From contig BLSF01000034.1 of the NCBI GenBank assembly GCA_012862575.1, positions 398,723 through 462,722 of the forward strand: DNA of 64,000 bases, written 5' to 3'. Numbering within the stretch: position 1 is the stretch's first letter; each line of letters starts with the position of its first letter. A program made the translations under genes and the position numbers. Below the pieces are notes generated by a model. It was not told the origin of the DNA, did not search any database, and worked only from the letters and a program-made list of their open reading frames with translations. Shown in pieces: positions 32,716 through 43,291 of this stretch. The DNA comes from Parietichytrium sp. I65-24A (taxonomy: Eukaryota; Sar; Bigyra; Thraustochytrida; Thraustochytriidae).

Positions 32716-33144
32716 GGTGCCACGTTCGGCGAGACATTCTCCGGGTGCTGCGTCGCGCGGTCTGGTCGGCAGCATGTGGGGCTCTGCCTTTCAACTTGAT
32801 CTTCCACGCACTTACATTGCACCCCGCAATAATCCCATCTCTTCTCTTCTTTTCTTCAATCCATCGAAAGCGACTGACGCCTCAAGGACAAATACTAGTA
32901 ATCGCGCAACTCAACGGCTTTTTGAGATCAGGATGAAAGCTAGCCGATAGATTGGACTGTACTGAGTACTACTTGAAGAGAAGCGAAAAGAAAAGCTTTA
33001 CCTTCTTTTTTGACAGAGATGAGAATGTCGTAGAGTGGGAAATTGCGCGTTTAGTGACCTGGGTTCGAATGCAGAATGATTTATAGAGTTGCAAAAGCCC
33101 ACGGGGGGTCTTGTCTGGGGTACTCGTATGCGTTTGAGTCATGG
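32716..33144. other. intergenic
   Basis: The upstream region of the 31033-32715 gene and the 3' flank of the next gene. A TTCGAA word at 33064 resembles a tRNA T loop but no cloverleaf forms. Nothing else is seen. Confidence 0.5.
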
Positions 33145-34533
33145 TCACCTCAGAAGATTGTGCTCGCCCATTTTGGCAGCAAGCGCGAGCTCGTTCTCTT
33201 TGCGAATGCGCTCAATTCGCTCCTTTGCTGCGTCTCGTTCGCGCTGGAACTTGTCCGTCAGAAACCTTTTCGCAGACGGATTGATCGCCTCTAGCTGCCA
33301 TTGCATCTCTCTGCTCTTTTCGGCCTCGACTTCCTCGGCAATAATGGCTTGCAGGTACTCATGCTGGCGCTTTCGCATTTCTGTCAGCACTTTCCTGCGA
33401 GGATCAACAGCATCGTCTGCTTGGGCACTGACGCCACGCTCGCGAATCGCTACGCGTGTGTTGAGCTCCAGCCTCTCGCCGGTCTCGGCATCGATGACTT
33501 GCATTGCGAGCAGACTATCGGCATTGTCGTGCGCGACGATTCGCTCGGAGTGGGCCGATGTTGCGAGCAATCTCAACGCCACGTCACTTGCGAGAGCCTA
33601 TCCAAGGCTTTCATACCGTTGAGAGCCGTTGAGCTTGAGCCCTGAAGGATCTGAGCTGAGCTGAGGCGAGCTGAGCCGCTAAGCGTTGGCGCTTGAGATT
33701 GAACTCTCCTAGTCTCTCAAGAATTGCCACAACAGTCCCGCCGCAGTCAGTCGAGTCTGAGAGTCTCCGTGACTCGGACCGGCAACGGCCAACGGTATCA
33801 CTTCTGTCTGTACACAAACAAACGCCATCGTACTCGTACAGCTTAGACTTCGATCGCGAGAACTCGCGACGCCATTTGGAAGTGAAATGGGAGAAGCTGT
33901 AATCACCGAGTTCCTCTGTATTTGGGTTGACCTTCAACAGGTAATTGCAAGGAAGAAAGGAAGGCATGGGTTTCGTAGAGGATGGCGGAAATACAACATA
34001 TAAAGAAAACAAGTAAAAGTGCAAAAGCGGCTGACAAGCAGAGCAAAGCCTACCTCACGAACACCTGCGACCCAGAAGAGAGCAGCACCTCCATCGTTCT
34101 TCTCCCAATGGAGAACAAATGCAACAGCGCTGTGATGAGGTAAACCGCATCATCATCGAAGATTCCGAGAAACTGCACGAGTAGCGTGGCAACCATTTGA
34201 TAGGTTGTGTTCTCTGTCGTTAAAAACGCAGAGCTCGTTGTCGTGGTAGCACTGCTCGAATCGTGCTATTTGGAGACCCGTTAGAGCGGCTTGGCCGGGC
34301 GGAGCCGACACCGTTCAAGCTCGGATTAAAAAGCTTGATTGAAAAAACTCATGATGTGTTTCATTGCGTGCTCGGAGCCCTTGGGTCAAAATGATTACTT
34401 CAATTCTGCTGAAGATTTCTCGACCGCCGAACTCTCGACACTTTGTTGGAAATATCTGTTCTGAATTTTTAAAACTGAGGACAGATCCTCGAGAATCTCT
34501 CCGCCAGAAAAGTGTTTGTGGTTGCAGTTCCAT
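33145..34533 (-). CDS. spliced gene with ARM/HEAT-like helices, partly resolved
   Basis: Probable exon 1 is 34533..34399 (MELQPQTLFWRRD...), then a 133-nt intron. Exon 2 is 34265..34054 (...MVATLLVQFLGIFDDDAVY...) ending at a GTAGGC donor. A third exon starts at 33931 in phase. A last exon beginning near 33597 after a TAG acceptor runs to 33145 (ALASDVALRLLATSAHSERI... to MGEHNLLR). The exon 3 to last-exon join is not resolved: the exon 3 frame stops at about 33709, and a GTGATA donor near 33793 is one option. Exon 2 and the last exon have amphipathic leucine-rich helices suggesting ARM/HEAT repeats, then a charged coiled coil (AEEVEAEKSREMQWQLEAIN). Function unknown. Confidence 0.45.
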
Positions 34534-36852
34534 TTTTCGAACAAATGCAAGCGAACTCAACCGTAAAAGCAAGTTCCCGGGCAAGGGGCAAGGCTAAAGT
34601 GGGGAGAGAGTAGGACAGGGGCGGAAGCCGAGCCGCAGGTTGTGAATGCGACGCAAAATAGCGCAAAACTCAAACGCGAATCGCTGTCAGTATCTCTGCC
34701 AAGTTGTAACGCGGCAATTGAGGTGAGACCTCCGATGAACAGACACTACGTCCGTTGAGAATCCAAACGTGGCAGACTCGTCAATCCATGCCGAATTGAA
34801 GAAAGCGCAATCGTTCACTTGCTTTTACTGCCTTCTATTTCCTTTTCCTTTTCACGCCAAAAGCAGCAACTTTCTCTGGATGAATGTGTAAACGAACGAA
34901 CGAACGAACGAAAGCTTTCGTTGTCAATGTCCACACATTCATTGACTGTGAATCGATTTCAATCAAGAACAAGTACGATGGAAAAAAAAATTTAACAAAG
35001 TAAAAGTAATTTCCAATTCCTGTCACAAACCCCCTTTTAGGCATTCAGCCTAATCACATATAGTCTCCATAACCTTATGTTCTCCTATACATCCCTTACT
35101 CTCAACGGTCAGGAGCAAACCCTGGTTCGTAGTCCTAGTGTTTATATTAGGCATTAGTTAAGCTGAGCCCGTAAACCTGCATTCCAACATCTTGCGGTGG
35201 TGCTATTGAGGCACTATCGAATACAATAGAAGGACTGGAAATTACCGTTCACGGAGTTGATGGAAAAATGTGGCGAAGGAAAATATTATCCAATTATGCA
35301 TTCCGTGAAAGGAGCAAGAGCAAAGGCACGCAAAAGGCTAGCGCTCTTCGCCCATCGACCATCGACGAATGTTCAAATGAATACATTTGGAGAGAGAGGA
35401 AGAAAGAAAGAAAGGTTCAAGTTCGCAAGGAAATTGAGAGTTGCACTTCCCACATTCAGGAATCCAATTCGGATGCCATGGAATACTGAGTACTTTGAGC
35501 TCGACCGCGCCCCTACGAGCACAGCACCGCCATCCATCTATCTATCCTTCCATCCCTCACGACCCAACAGTTCAAGGCTTTCTGGTAAACATCAACATCT
35601 CTCCTTTCAACTCGTCATTCAGTACTCACTCCCACTACGCTTTCGGTTCACGCAAGAGAAAAGAGAAACAGAGCTCAGAGGGCCAGCGAGCCCTAAACTG
35701 TGAAAGCGACCCTTCTCCTTCTTCGTAGCTTTCCCCAACGCGCGCAGCCCCCACCTAATCACCCACCCACCCGACCACCCAATCGCGAGACTGTTGCGAA
35801 CATTTCCAAGGGTCTGAAACCCTCTCCTCAGTTAGGGAGACGACGCTACGCGACACGAGACCATTCGCAACGCGACTACTCGGACTCATCCAAGCCATAA
35901 GACCGAAGACCTGTGAAAACCAAGCCGCTCCGAAAACCCATTCCAAAAAACCACAAAGTTTTCATGAGCACTTCCATTCACGTCAATGTTCATGTTCTAA
36001 AAAAAAAAAGAATGCTCCACGAAAAGTTTTTCGTCTCGCTGTGAACGGCCAAACAACTACCCACTATCCATACTATCCATTACCTAAAACTGGTACCATC
36101 TACCTACTCTTGGTCAAGTTACCGGTGCAATTCAATCATACTCTTAACACTCTTAACAATAACAGTAGAACTACAAATAAGTCCTCGCGCCTGTCAGAGC
36201 GCCTCTAAGGCGGGACATAGTTGACTACTACTGGAGCGAGTAGCAGAACTAGAGGACCGGCCGGTGAGGTGAGGAAGAGGCACAATCGCCGTCTAGGCTC
36301 CACACTAGCGAAAGCGGTAAGTTCACTGCGACAACGGTATGACCGGTAGCTTGCTAAATTCCGGAGTCCTAAATTCTCTAAAAGCATTTTGATTGAAAGT
36401 GAGAACAACAACCAAAACAACACACCAAAATAAGAAGCGCCTAGTACAAGAAATAGTACTCGCCAAGGCACTAGAGAAAGCAGCAACCTGCGAGTAGAAA
36501 GTGAAAGCGAAAGTAGAGTATAGAGAGAGAGAGAGAGATGCAGAGAGATGGAGACAGAGACAGAGACAGAGAGAGAGAGAGAGTACCGGTAAGTTTGGTT
36601 CATTATTAGACGTTGCGCTGGGAACGGCTAAGCCGAGGCGAAGGGCAAGAGGGCAAGTAAGTGAGCTGTTTGAGTGAAAAAAGTACCACAGACCACAGAC
36701 CACAGACCCGAGACAGGCACAGCGCAGGCAGCTCGTCGGTTGGGAGACCACAGCGCCAGAAGCGGAGTGTCGGCATCTGCATTCGGCAGCAGGAGCAGTG
36801 GCAGCAGGTTTGCATCGAGGCCGGAAGGAAGGTCGGGTTTCGATTGAGCGAA

Positions 36853-36887
<35 letters not shown>

Positions 36888-36901
36888 TGATCGAGGGCGA
36901 G
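34534..36901. other. 2.4-kb intergenic region upstream of the P-ATPase
   Basis: No gene is supported. It includes an AACGAACG run (about 34891-34910), a motif close to ATTGACAGTGAAT at 34941-34953, a C-rich stretch (35740-35780) and GAGA/GACAGA microsatellites from about 36518 to 36885. Open frames here are low-complexity or antisense. Confidence 0.5.
36856..36885. repeat. (GA)n tract just upstream of the P-ATPase start
   Basis: About 15 GA units end 16 nt before the ATG at 36902, so the tract probably lies in the 5' leader of the mRNA. Two further GA tracts lie at about 36519-36540 and 36566-36581. Confidence 0.9.
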
Positions 36902-39900
36902 ATGGCTGCTGTAGAAGCAGGGAACGTCAAGGTCTCCCTGGACGAGCTCAGGAATGGGGGCCCCCCATCCCCGGAGGAGCTCGCCGGGGAGTTCAAGGAT
37001 CACATGTGCGAAGGGGATGTCGTGGTGGCCCGCTTCGCAACTTCGTTCAACTTTGAGGACGCCAAGTCGTCCAATGGGTTGACCAGTGAGGAGGCTCAAA
37101 AACGTCTCAAGATTTATGGCATTAACAAGCTCACCCCGCCATTCCAAAAGCCGGAGTGGCAGCGATTCTTGGAGAAGTTTCTTGACCGATTCATTTTGCT
37201 GCTCCTTCTTGCGGGCACCCTGTCCATGGCTCTTGCGAAGGAAGACGTTATGAATTTGTACCTTGGAGTTATCCTCTATGTTGTAGTCATTGTCGCTTGC
37301 ACCCTGTCTTACATTGAGGAAGGCAAAGTCTCCTCCTTGATGGACACCTTTAGAAAAATGCTTCCCCAATGCACCCGTGTCATCCGCGACGGCGCCATCC
37401 GCGAGATTTCTGCAGAGGAGCTTGTTGTTGGTGATGTCGTCCACCTCAAAGGCGGGGATCAGGTCCCAGCAGACATCCGCATCCTGCAGTGCAACAACAT
37501 GCGTGTAGAGTGCAGCTCTCTCACTGGAGAAAGTGAGCCAATCGCGCTCAACACCATTACTGCTGATGACCCAACTCCTCCCCATGAAGCCGTGAATGTC
37601 GCATTTTCGAGCTCTCTCGTTCTTGAGGGTGATGGAATCGGCGTTGTCATCCGCACCAGCGATCAGACCCTGCTCGGACGTATCGCAAACGTCGCCATGA
37701 ATGTGAAGAAGGGCAAGACCACTCTTGAGCTCGAGATCGACCGCTTGGTGAACTTTATCTCCGTACTTGCAATCGTCATGGCTGTGGTGGTTTTCGTGGC
37801 ATCGGTGGCGCAAGGCACCGACCCAGCATTTGCCTTCGTCAACGGTTTCGTGGTGATCATCATTGCTAACGTCCCACAGGGTTTACAGCTCACCGTCATG
37901 GTGGCTCTCAACGTCAGTGGACGCCGCCTCGCTCGCAAGAATGTCTATGTCAAGTCCCTCAACACCATCGAGACCCTTGGATCTGCCTCTTGCATCTGCA
38001 CTGACAAGACCGGGACGCTTACTCAGAACGTTATGAGTGCCTGCCACTTGTGGGTTGGCTGCGAAGTGCTGCACGCCAACCAGCTTACCCAGGGAGACTC
38101 TTCGCGCATGCATTGGGAACGCAATCCTCACCTCGACAACTTGATCAACATCGCAGCCGTGTGCAACAAGGCGGCGTACGACGATCCAAAGTTCACCCTC
38201 TGCGCAAACTCCTTCACCAGCGAACTGCGCCTGCTCAGCTCCACTGACTTGCAAGCCTCCGTCGCAACCTTGGCTGCCCTCTCCAAGCCTCAGGACGAGA
38301 ATATGGTTGGCGTTGGCGGAGGTACAAAGGTCGTTGCTGCTGGCCGCCGTGAGGAGTCCATGAGCAAGATTGCAATCCGCGCGAAGATGAGCTCTACATC
38401 TGTCATGACTGGCCGTGCACGCACTAACCGCAGGCCATCCCTTGCCCGTGGATCCTCTGCTCGCGGCATCCCTCCATCCGACCCAACTCAGATCCCTGGA
38501 ACTACTGGAGATGCATCCGACGTCGGTCTCATGAAGTTTTGCGACCAGATCACCCCGATCTATGCTGTTCGTGAGCAACATGATGTAATCTGCGAAGTGC
38601 CTTTCAACTCTACCAACAAATACTCGTGCTGCATTCTCCGCCCAAGCGCAACCGATCCTGACCAACGCCGCCAGTTGTGGATCAAGGGAGCTCCAGAGAT
38701 TGTCCTGGCCATGTGCACCATGTTCGAGCAAGATGGAAAGACCCTCCAGATTGATGACACCTTCAAAGAGAAGTACGACCAGGCCTACCGCTCTTTCGCA
38801 AAGCAAGGTGAGCGCGTTCTCGGATTCGCCAAGACTCGTCTTGACGCGACCACCTTCGGACCGGATCACGATCATCACTACGTTGCTGGAACCGAAGCAT
38901 TTCCAAAGCTCAGCGAGCTCACGTTCACCGGCCTCATTTCGCTCGTGGATCCACCTCGAGACGGAGTCAAGGAGGCCGTTGCAACTTGCCGCAGGGCTGG
39001 TGTCAAGGTTATCATGGTTACCGGCGACCACCCTTTGACCGGAGAGGCAATCGCTCGCAAGGTGGGTATCATCGGAGACTTTTTCACCGCAGACGAACTC
39101 GCAGAAGCACAGGGAACCAAGCCAGAGGACATTCCTCAGGACATGGTCGGCGCAGTCGTTGTCCATGGACACAAACTCAACGGCAAAGACGAAGCGTACT
39201 GGGACCACCTCCTCTCTCACCAGGAGATCGTTTTCGCACGCACTACTCCGGAGCAGAAGCTCGAGATTGTCAAGAACTGCCAGCGCCTTGGAGAGGTTGT
39301 TGCTGTGACTGGAGATGGTGTCAATGACGCCCCAGCTCTCCGCCAAGCAAACATTGGTATTGCCATGGGAACTGTCGGAAGTGATGTGTCTCGTAACGCT
39401 GCGAATGTCGTCCTTGTTACCAATGACTGGGCTTCCATTGTTGTCGGAATCGAAGAAGGTCGCGTCATTTTTGATAACCTGGTCAAGTCCATTGCGTACA
39501 CTCTCACTCATCTTTGGCCAGAAGTCTTTCCTTCCATCCTGGCACTCGTGTTCGGCTTCCCATTTTTCATTTCCTCCATCCTCGTTCTTATGATCGATCT
39601 TGGAACCGAGATGTTCCCCGCCGTTGCGCTCGCCTACGAAGGACCAGAGCCTGGTCTTATGTTGCGCCCTCCAAGAGATATGGAGAATGACCGTCTTGTT
39701 ACTAAGCCTCTTCTCGCATACTCTTACCTTGAAGCAGGAATTGCTGAGCTCTCTGCTGCCATGCTCGGTGCCTTCTTCGTTCTTTGGCAGCACAACATTC
39801 CATTCGGTGAGCTACCATTCTCCACCGGCAAGTACTTTAATGGAACTGAATTCTGCGCATCGCTTACCGCTACCGATGGAACAAAACTCAATTGCCAAGA

Positions 39901-40243
39901 ACAGGAAGACATTCTCAACGAGGTTCACGCTGGATACTTTATCGGCCTCGTCGGTTCCCAAGCGCTTCACATCTGGGTTCTGCGCTCCCGCCAGGTCCCA
40001 ATTTGGCAGCTCGACTCGTGGAACGTGGTTGCAATCTACGGTGTCATCATTGAGGTGCTCATCCTTGCATTTATCGTGTACATGCCATTTTCCCAGGGCT
40101 TCTTCACCACCGCGAACCCACCTCCGGTTGTGTGGACGACTCCGCTCATGTTCGCTGCCATTATCTGGCCATTCGTGGAGGGACGCAAGATGGCCGTACT
40201 TCGCAACCCTTCTGGTTGCACGTCCAAGTTCTTCTCCTGGTAG
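36902..40243 (+). CDS. type IIC P-type ATPase (Na,K/H,K-ATPase alpha-like) with altered ion-site residues
   Basis: 1113 residues, one exon, start ATG 36902. P-type IIC pumps exchange Na+ or H+ for K+ across the plasma membrane. Seen: the N-terminal cation domain (GLTSEEAQKRLKIYGINKLT), the A-domain LTGESEP, M4 NVPQGL (Q326), phosphorylation motif DKTGTLT (D368), TGDHPLTG, TGDGVNDAP, M5 TLTHLWPEVFPS (H870, E874) and M6 MIDLGTEM (D899, E903), followed by SLAYE-like VALAYE. In Na,K-ATPase the matching residues are Glu in NVPEGL, Ser in TLTSNIPE and Asp in DLGTDM, so three cation-site positions differ. The N domain carries a basic Ser/Arg-rich insertion of roughly 60 residues between about 465 and 540. 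No beta subunit is in the window. Family is certain; transported ions are not. Confidence 0.95.
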   Translation: MAAVEAGNVKVSLDELRNGGPPSPEELAGEFKDHMCEGDVVVARFATSFNFEDAKSSNGLTSEEAQKRLKIYGINKLTPPFQKPEWQRFLEKFLDRFILLLLLAGTLSMALAKEDVMNLYLGVILYVVVIVACTLSYIEEGKVSSLMDTFRKMLPQCTRVIRDGAIREISAEELVVGDVVHLKGGDQVPADIRILQCNNMRVECSSLTGESEPIALNTITADDPTPPHEAVNVAFSSSLVLEGDGIGVVIRTSDQTLLGRIANVAMNVKKGKTTLELEIDRLVNFISVLAIVMAVVVFVASVAQGTDPAFAFVNGFVVIIIANVPQGLQLTVMVALNVSGRRLARKNVYVKSLNTIETLGSASCICTDKTGTLTQNVMSACHLWVGCEVLHANQLTQGDSSRMHWERNPHLDNLINIAAVCNKAAYDDPKFTLCANSFTSELRLLSSTDLQASVATLAALSKPQDENMVGVGGGTKVVAAGRREESMSKIAIRAKMSSTSVMTGRARTNRRPSLARGSSARGIPPSDPTQIPGTTGDASDVGLMKFCDQITPIYAVREQHDVICEVPFNSTNKYSCCILRPSATDPDQRRQLWIKGAPEIVLAMCTMFEQDGKTLQIDDTFKEKYDQAYRSFAKQGERVLGFAKTRLDATTFGPDHDHHYVAGTEAFPKLSELTFTGLISLVDPPRDGVKEAVATCRRAGVKVIMVTGDHPLTGEAIARKVGIIGDFFTADELAEAQGTKPEDIPQDMVGAVVVHGHKLNGKDEAYWDHLLSHQEIVFARTTPEQKLEIVKNCQRLGEVVAVTGDGVNDAPALRQANIGIAMGTVGSDVSRNAANVVLVTNDWASIVVGIEEGRVIFDNLVKSIAYTLTHLWPEVFPSILALVFGFPFFISSILVLMIDLGTEMFPAVALAYEGPEPGLMLRPPRDMENDRLVTKPLLAYSYLEAGIAELSAAMLGAFFVLWQHNIPFGELPFSTGKYFNGTEFCASLTATDGTKLNCQEQEDILNEVHAGYFIGLVGSQALHIWVLRSRQVPIWQLDSWNVVAIYGVIIEVLILAFIVYMPFSQGFFTTANPPPVVWTTPLMFAAIIWPFVEGRKMAVLRNPSGCTSKFFSW

Positions 40244-41094
40244 AAAAGAAAAATGTGAAAAGGGGTTTCGGCGCTTTCGCACGTTCGCAGTCATTTCATT
40301 CTTCTAATTAAACAGAAAACAACTCTTCTCGTTCAATTAAACAAACTATCCCCAATTCTACAGCAACTGAATCCACTTTCACTCAATCTCCGCTCTGCTC
40401 TTTCTAATAGAAAAGATCCTTGCGTCTCCTCTATCCATCTATCTCTCTCTTGGTCGTCATCTCATCATCTTTGAAAGATCTCTGAAAGCATGACATTGTT
40501 TCACTCTAAATCAAAGTACCGGTAGCATGTTCGTTTCTGTTCGCTCGCATCCGAATGCATCGAGGAACACAAACGAAGTTCTTCGGGGGTCTATCCCGAG
40601 AGATAGTGCAACTCATAGCAAATACAGTACACTTCCTGAGGGTCAAGATTGAGCCTAGGAGTTCCCAGCGGTCCCCGCTAAGTTAGAAGCGCATGCTCAC
40701 ACACACACACTGTGCTGTATGTACGATTGCGAACTGCGGATATATATACAAGAGTTGGGCGTTAAGTTATCGTTTGTTTATGTTCATTGAAAAGGTTTTG
40801 CGAGTTTTGAAGAAGAAGAAGAAGAAGAGTAGAGAGAATCGAGCAAGTCGAAAACGATCGGGGATTAACAAAGTGTAGGTAGCTTCGATCTCTCCTTGGA
40901 CTCCCCAAATCTCAATCTCAATCTCAATCTCAATCTCAATCTCAATCTCAACTTGCAAGCCTCGGCTCATCGTTCGTGCGTGATAGTAGCAGCGCGAATC
41001 TGGGGCGAATAGTAGCAGCGTTTTGTAGGTCTGCATTTGATTCTTGGTTTGGTTCCGTGGTTGGTGTGCTTGTGCTTGTGCGCACAGATGGGGA
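40244..41094. other. intergenic, with an AATCTC repeat
   Basis: The 3' flank of the P-ATPase and 5' flank of the next gene. It holds a short CA run (40697-40710), an AAG run (40812-40830) and the hexamer repeat at 40908-40951. No gene is seen. Confidence 0.5.
40908..40951. repeat. (AATCTC)n hexamer, about seven copies
   Basis: Uninterrupted AATCTC units about 145 bp before the start of the Q-rich gene; probably in its leader or promoter. Confidence 0.9.
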
Positions 41095-42882
41095 ATGGAT
41101 TCGCGCGCCAGCTCCCGAGCGCCTCCCGTCCGCCCACTCGTCATTCCATTTGATCCGTCTGTGCATCAGCGCCCTCTCACGCCGCCATTGCGCTCGCCTG
41201 GCCCGCCACCACCATCACCAACAGGTTTCGCTGCGTCGCAGAACGCAAATTCCTTTGCGGGAAAATCGTCGACGGCTGCATCCGGGAAAGAGCGGTCTGA
41301 TGGCTCACAGATGAATGCTGACGTGGCTGGGAATGAGCAAGAGCGGCACCAGCACACTGCTCGCCATTTTCAACAGCATCAGCATCAACAGCTGCGGCAT
41401 CAGCAACAAAACGTGCAACAGCAAAACAAACAACAAGGACAACAACTACAAAAGGGCCAAGTTGAGCCGGAAAGTCTGCATCAAGCTAATCAACGGCAGA
41501 ATGGAAATCGTCTCTCTAGCCTTCCTGCGCCGCCGCCTTTGATTATCCAGCCGCATAGATTGGCTCAGAACACAACAGGCGTGAACAGCGGTGGATGGAC
41601 AAGCGTTTCGGGCACTCCATTGTCTGGGGTGGCGAGCGAAGATACACCACACTCTACGGGACTTACCAGCCATGGAAGCTGGGGAAGTTTCTCTGCAGCA
41701 GCGATGGAGAGGAACAGACAGGCGGGCTCTCGCTGGCAGGAACAATCCACAAACTCAGGCACGAACCCGAACTCGACTGGAACTTGGAATAGTCACCAGC
41801 AGTCTGGGACGAATCCGCTTACTGGGCTCAGGCAGAACTCTGCCAAGCACGAGCGAGCGGCGCAGCATAGTCAACTTGCGACTGATTACCGGCATCATGA
41901 GCACCAGGCGCCGGAGTTTCTCGTTCCTGTCGGGCTTGGCCACGTGCAAGGCGATGTTGCAGCTCAGCAGGAGTGGGAAGGGAGGCATTACGTGCGGCCA
42001 GCTGTGGCCGGAGTGGAAGGGCTAGAGGACCTTCACATTGGGGCATCTGAGGATGACGAGGATGGAGAAGATGTTGTAGAAGGCTCACGCGGGGATCTCA
42101 ATGAAATTGAGGATATTGATCTCTCAGAATGGGGAAGCACTGGGGACCCGTACCAACGCAGGAACGATAATCTTGTGGCACTTCAAGAGCTGCTCGGTGC
42201 GCAGATTGGAGGGCGCGGTGGCGCAAGCGGGCCACAAAATTTCAAGGTTTCCGAGAAGGGCAGCGGAGTAGCTGGAGGAGGGAGTAGATTGTTTACCCAG
42301 ATCTTATCGTCTACCCAGCCACCGGTGGAGTCTCCGGTCGCGGGGGGCATAGCTCCAATGGGGTACTCCAGTTCTGAGATTGCCGCAGCAGCCACCGCGA
42401 AGAGAGCGCACACTACGGCTCTGGCTTTCAAGGAGTATGCAGAGGAGCTGGAGAGCAAACTCGAGCTCGCGAATGCCCACCATTTGCTGCTGAAAGATCG
42501 TATCCACGTTCTCGAATTGCATCGAGTTTTGCTTGGAATTCTTGCGGCAACCGCAGTCCCTGTTGCCGCGTTCGTAATGGCATTGCATTTTGTCAATTTG
42601 GAGGACATGGAGATCTCTCCGGTCTTTTTCGCTTTGTGGCTCGGACTGGTGGTGGTACTTTTATTCGCTCTTGTGAGCTTGCTCAGGCAGGTCCGCGGCA
42701 AGCTGAACGAACCCGTCACCGCAGATGTACGCAAGCTGAAATCAATTGCAGACAAGGTAGTCTCCGGCCACAATGTTTACCAGTCGGCGGCAACAATCCC
42801 AGCCAACGGGAATCTAACAGGCGCATCAGATTCCTCTGGAGCAATTCGAAAACGTCGCACCACGTCTAAACTAAGTGTATGA
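41095..42882 (+). CDS. Q/H-rich protein with C-terminal coiled coil and membrane hairpin, unknown
   Basis: 595 residues, one exon, start ATG 41095 (MDSRASSRAPPVRPL). Residues about 1-240 are low-complexity: Pro/Ser-rich, then Gln/His-rich (HQHQQLRHQQQNVQQQNKQQ). An acidic patch follows (EDDEDGEDVVEGSRGD, about 320). Near 445-485 a coiled coil is likely (LAFKEYAEELESKLELANAH). Two adjacent hydrophobic helices (VLLGILAATAVPVAAFVMAL and VFFALWLGLVVVLLFALVSL) come next, with a basic tail. The layout suggests a tail-anchored hairpin protein whose long disordered part faces the cytosol; that is inference. No named family is recognised. Confidence 0.75.
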   Translation: MDSRASSRAPPVRPLVIPFDPSVHQRPLTPPLRSPGPPPPSPTGFAASQNANSFAGKSSTAASGKERSDGSQMNADVAGNEQERHQHTARHFQQHQHQQLRHQQQNVQQQNKQQGQQLQKGQVEPESLHQANQRQNGNRLSSLPAPPPLIIQPHRLAQNTTGVNSGGWTSVSGTPLSGVASEDTPHSTGLTSHGSWGSFSAAAMERNRQAGSRWQEQSTNSGTNPNSTGTWNSHQQSGTNPLTGLRQNSAKHERAAQHSQLATDYRHHEHQAPEFLVPVGLGHVQGDVAAQQEWEGRHYVRPAVAGVEGLEDLHIGASEDDEDGEDVVEGSRGDLNEIEDIDLSEWGSTGDPYQRRNDNLVALQELLGAQIGGRGGASGPQNFKVSEKGSGVAGGGSRLFTQILSSTQPPVESPVAGGIAPMGYSSSEIAAAATAKRAHTTALAFKEYAEELESKLELANAHHLLLKDRIHVLELHRVLLGILAATAVPVAAFVMALHFVNLEDMEISPVFFALWLGLVVVLLFALVSLLRQVRGKLNEPVTADVRKLKSIADKVVSGHNVYQSAATIPANGNLTGASDSSGAIRKRRTTSKLSV

Positions 42883-43291
42883 TATATTAATTGCAGTAAG
42901 CGCTGCCTGGCTCGCCACGGGCCTGCTTGAACGATACCGGGATTTTTTAAAAAGACTTGCTTGACTGACATTTATTCATTGAAAGAACTTTTTGTTTGCG
43001 ATTGATGTCTTTCTTGATCAAAAGAAAAAAGAATAGAGAGAACGATTCAGACAAAACGACTGCTATTGTCCAAAACAGGCAAACTGTGCAGAGAAAAAAA
43101 ATCAGAATTCAGCTCATTCTTCACCTATTTCCTCGAACAGGTCGGTCATCAGCACACCCGCGATAAAATTGACAAGCAGAGTCAAACGCCTCACACTCCT
43201 GCGCTATAGAGACAGACTCCGCATTCACAAATTTGCGGGTACCCCGTAGAGAAAAGAATTTTCAGTGTATTTTTTAAAAAGAGGAGAGCGA
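42883..43291. other. intergenic between convergent genes
   Basis: AT-rich, holding the 3' ends of two converging transcription units. No further element is seen. Confidence 0.5.

Noticed and set aside
33025-33085. Second tRNA suggested by GGGTTCGAAT
   Set aside because: The bases flanking the T-loop-like word do not form a T stem, and no acceptor or anticodon stem can be built.
35257-35703. 148-codon plus-strand frame
   Set aside because: The composition is Arg/Ser/Pro-rich without domain, and overlapping frames are equally open.
36323-37813. 496-codon minus-strand frame over the P-ATPase 5' part
   Set aside because: It runs through GA-repeat leader sequence and coding antisense; low-complexity Ser/Leu runs come from the microsatellite.
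37883-39793. 636-codon minus-strand frame antisense to the P-ATPase
   Set aside because: It is an out-of-phase shadow of a clear P-ATPase gene, and its translation has no domain.
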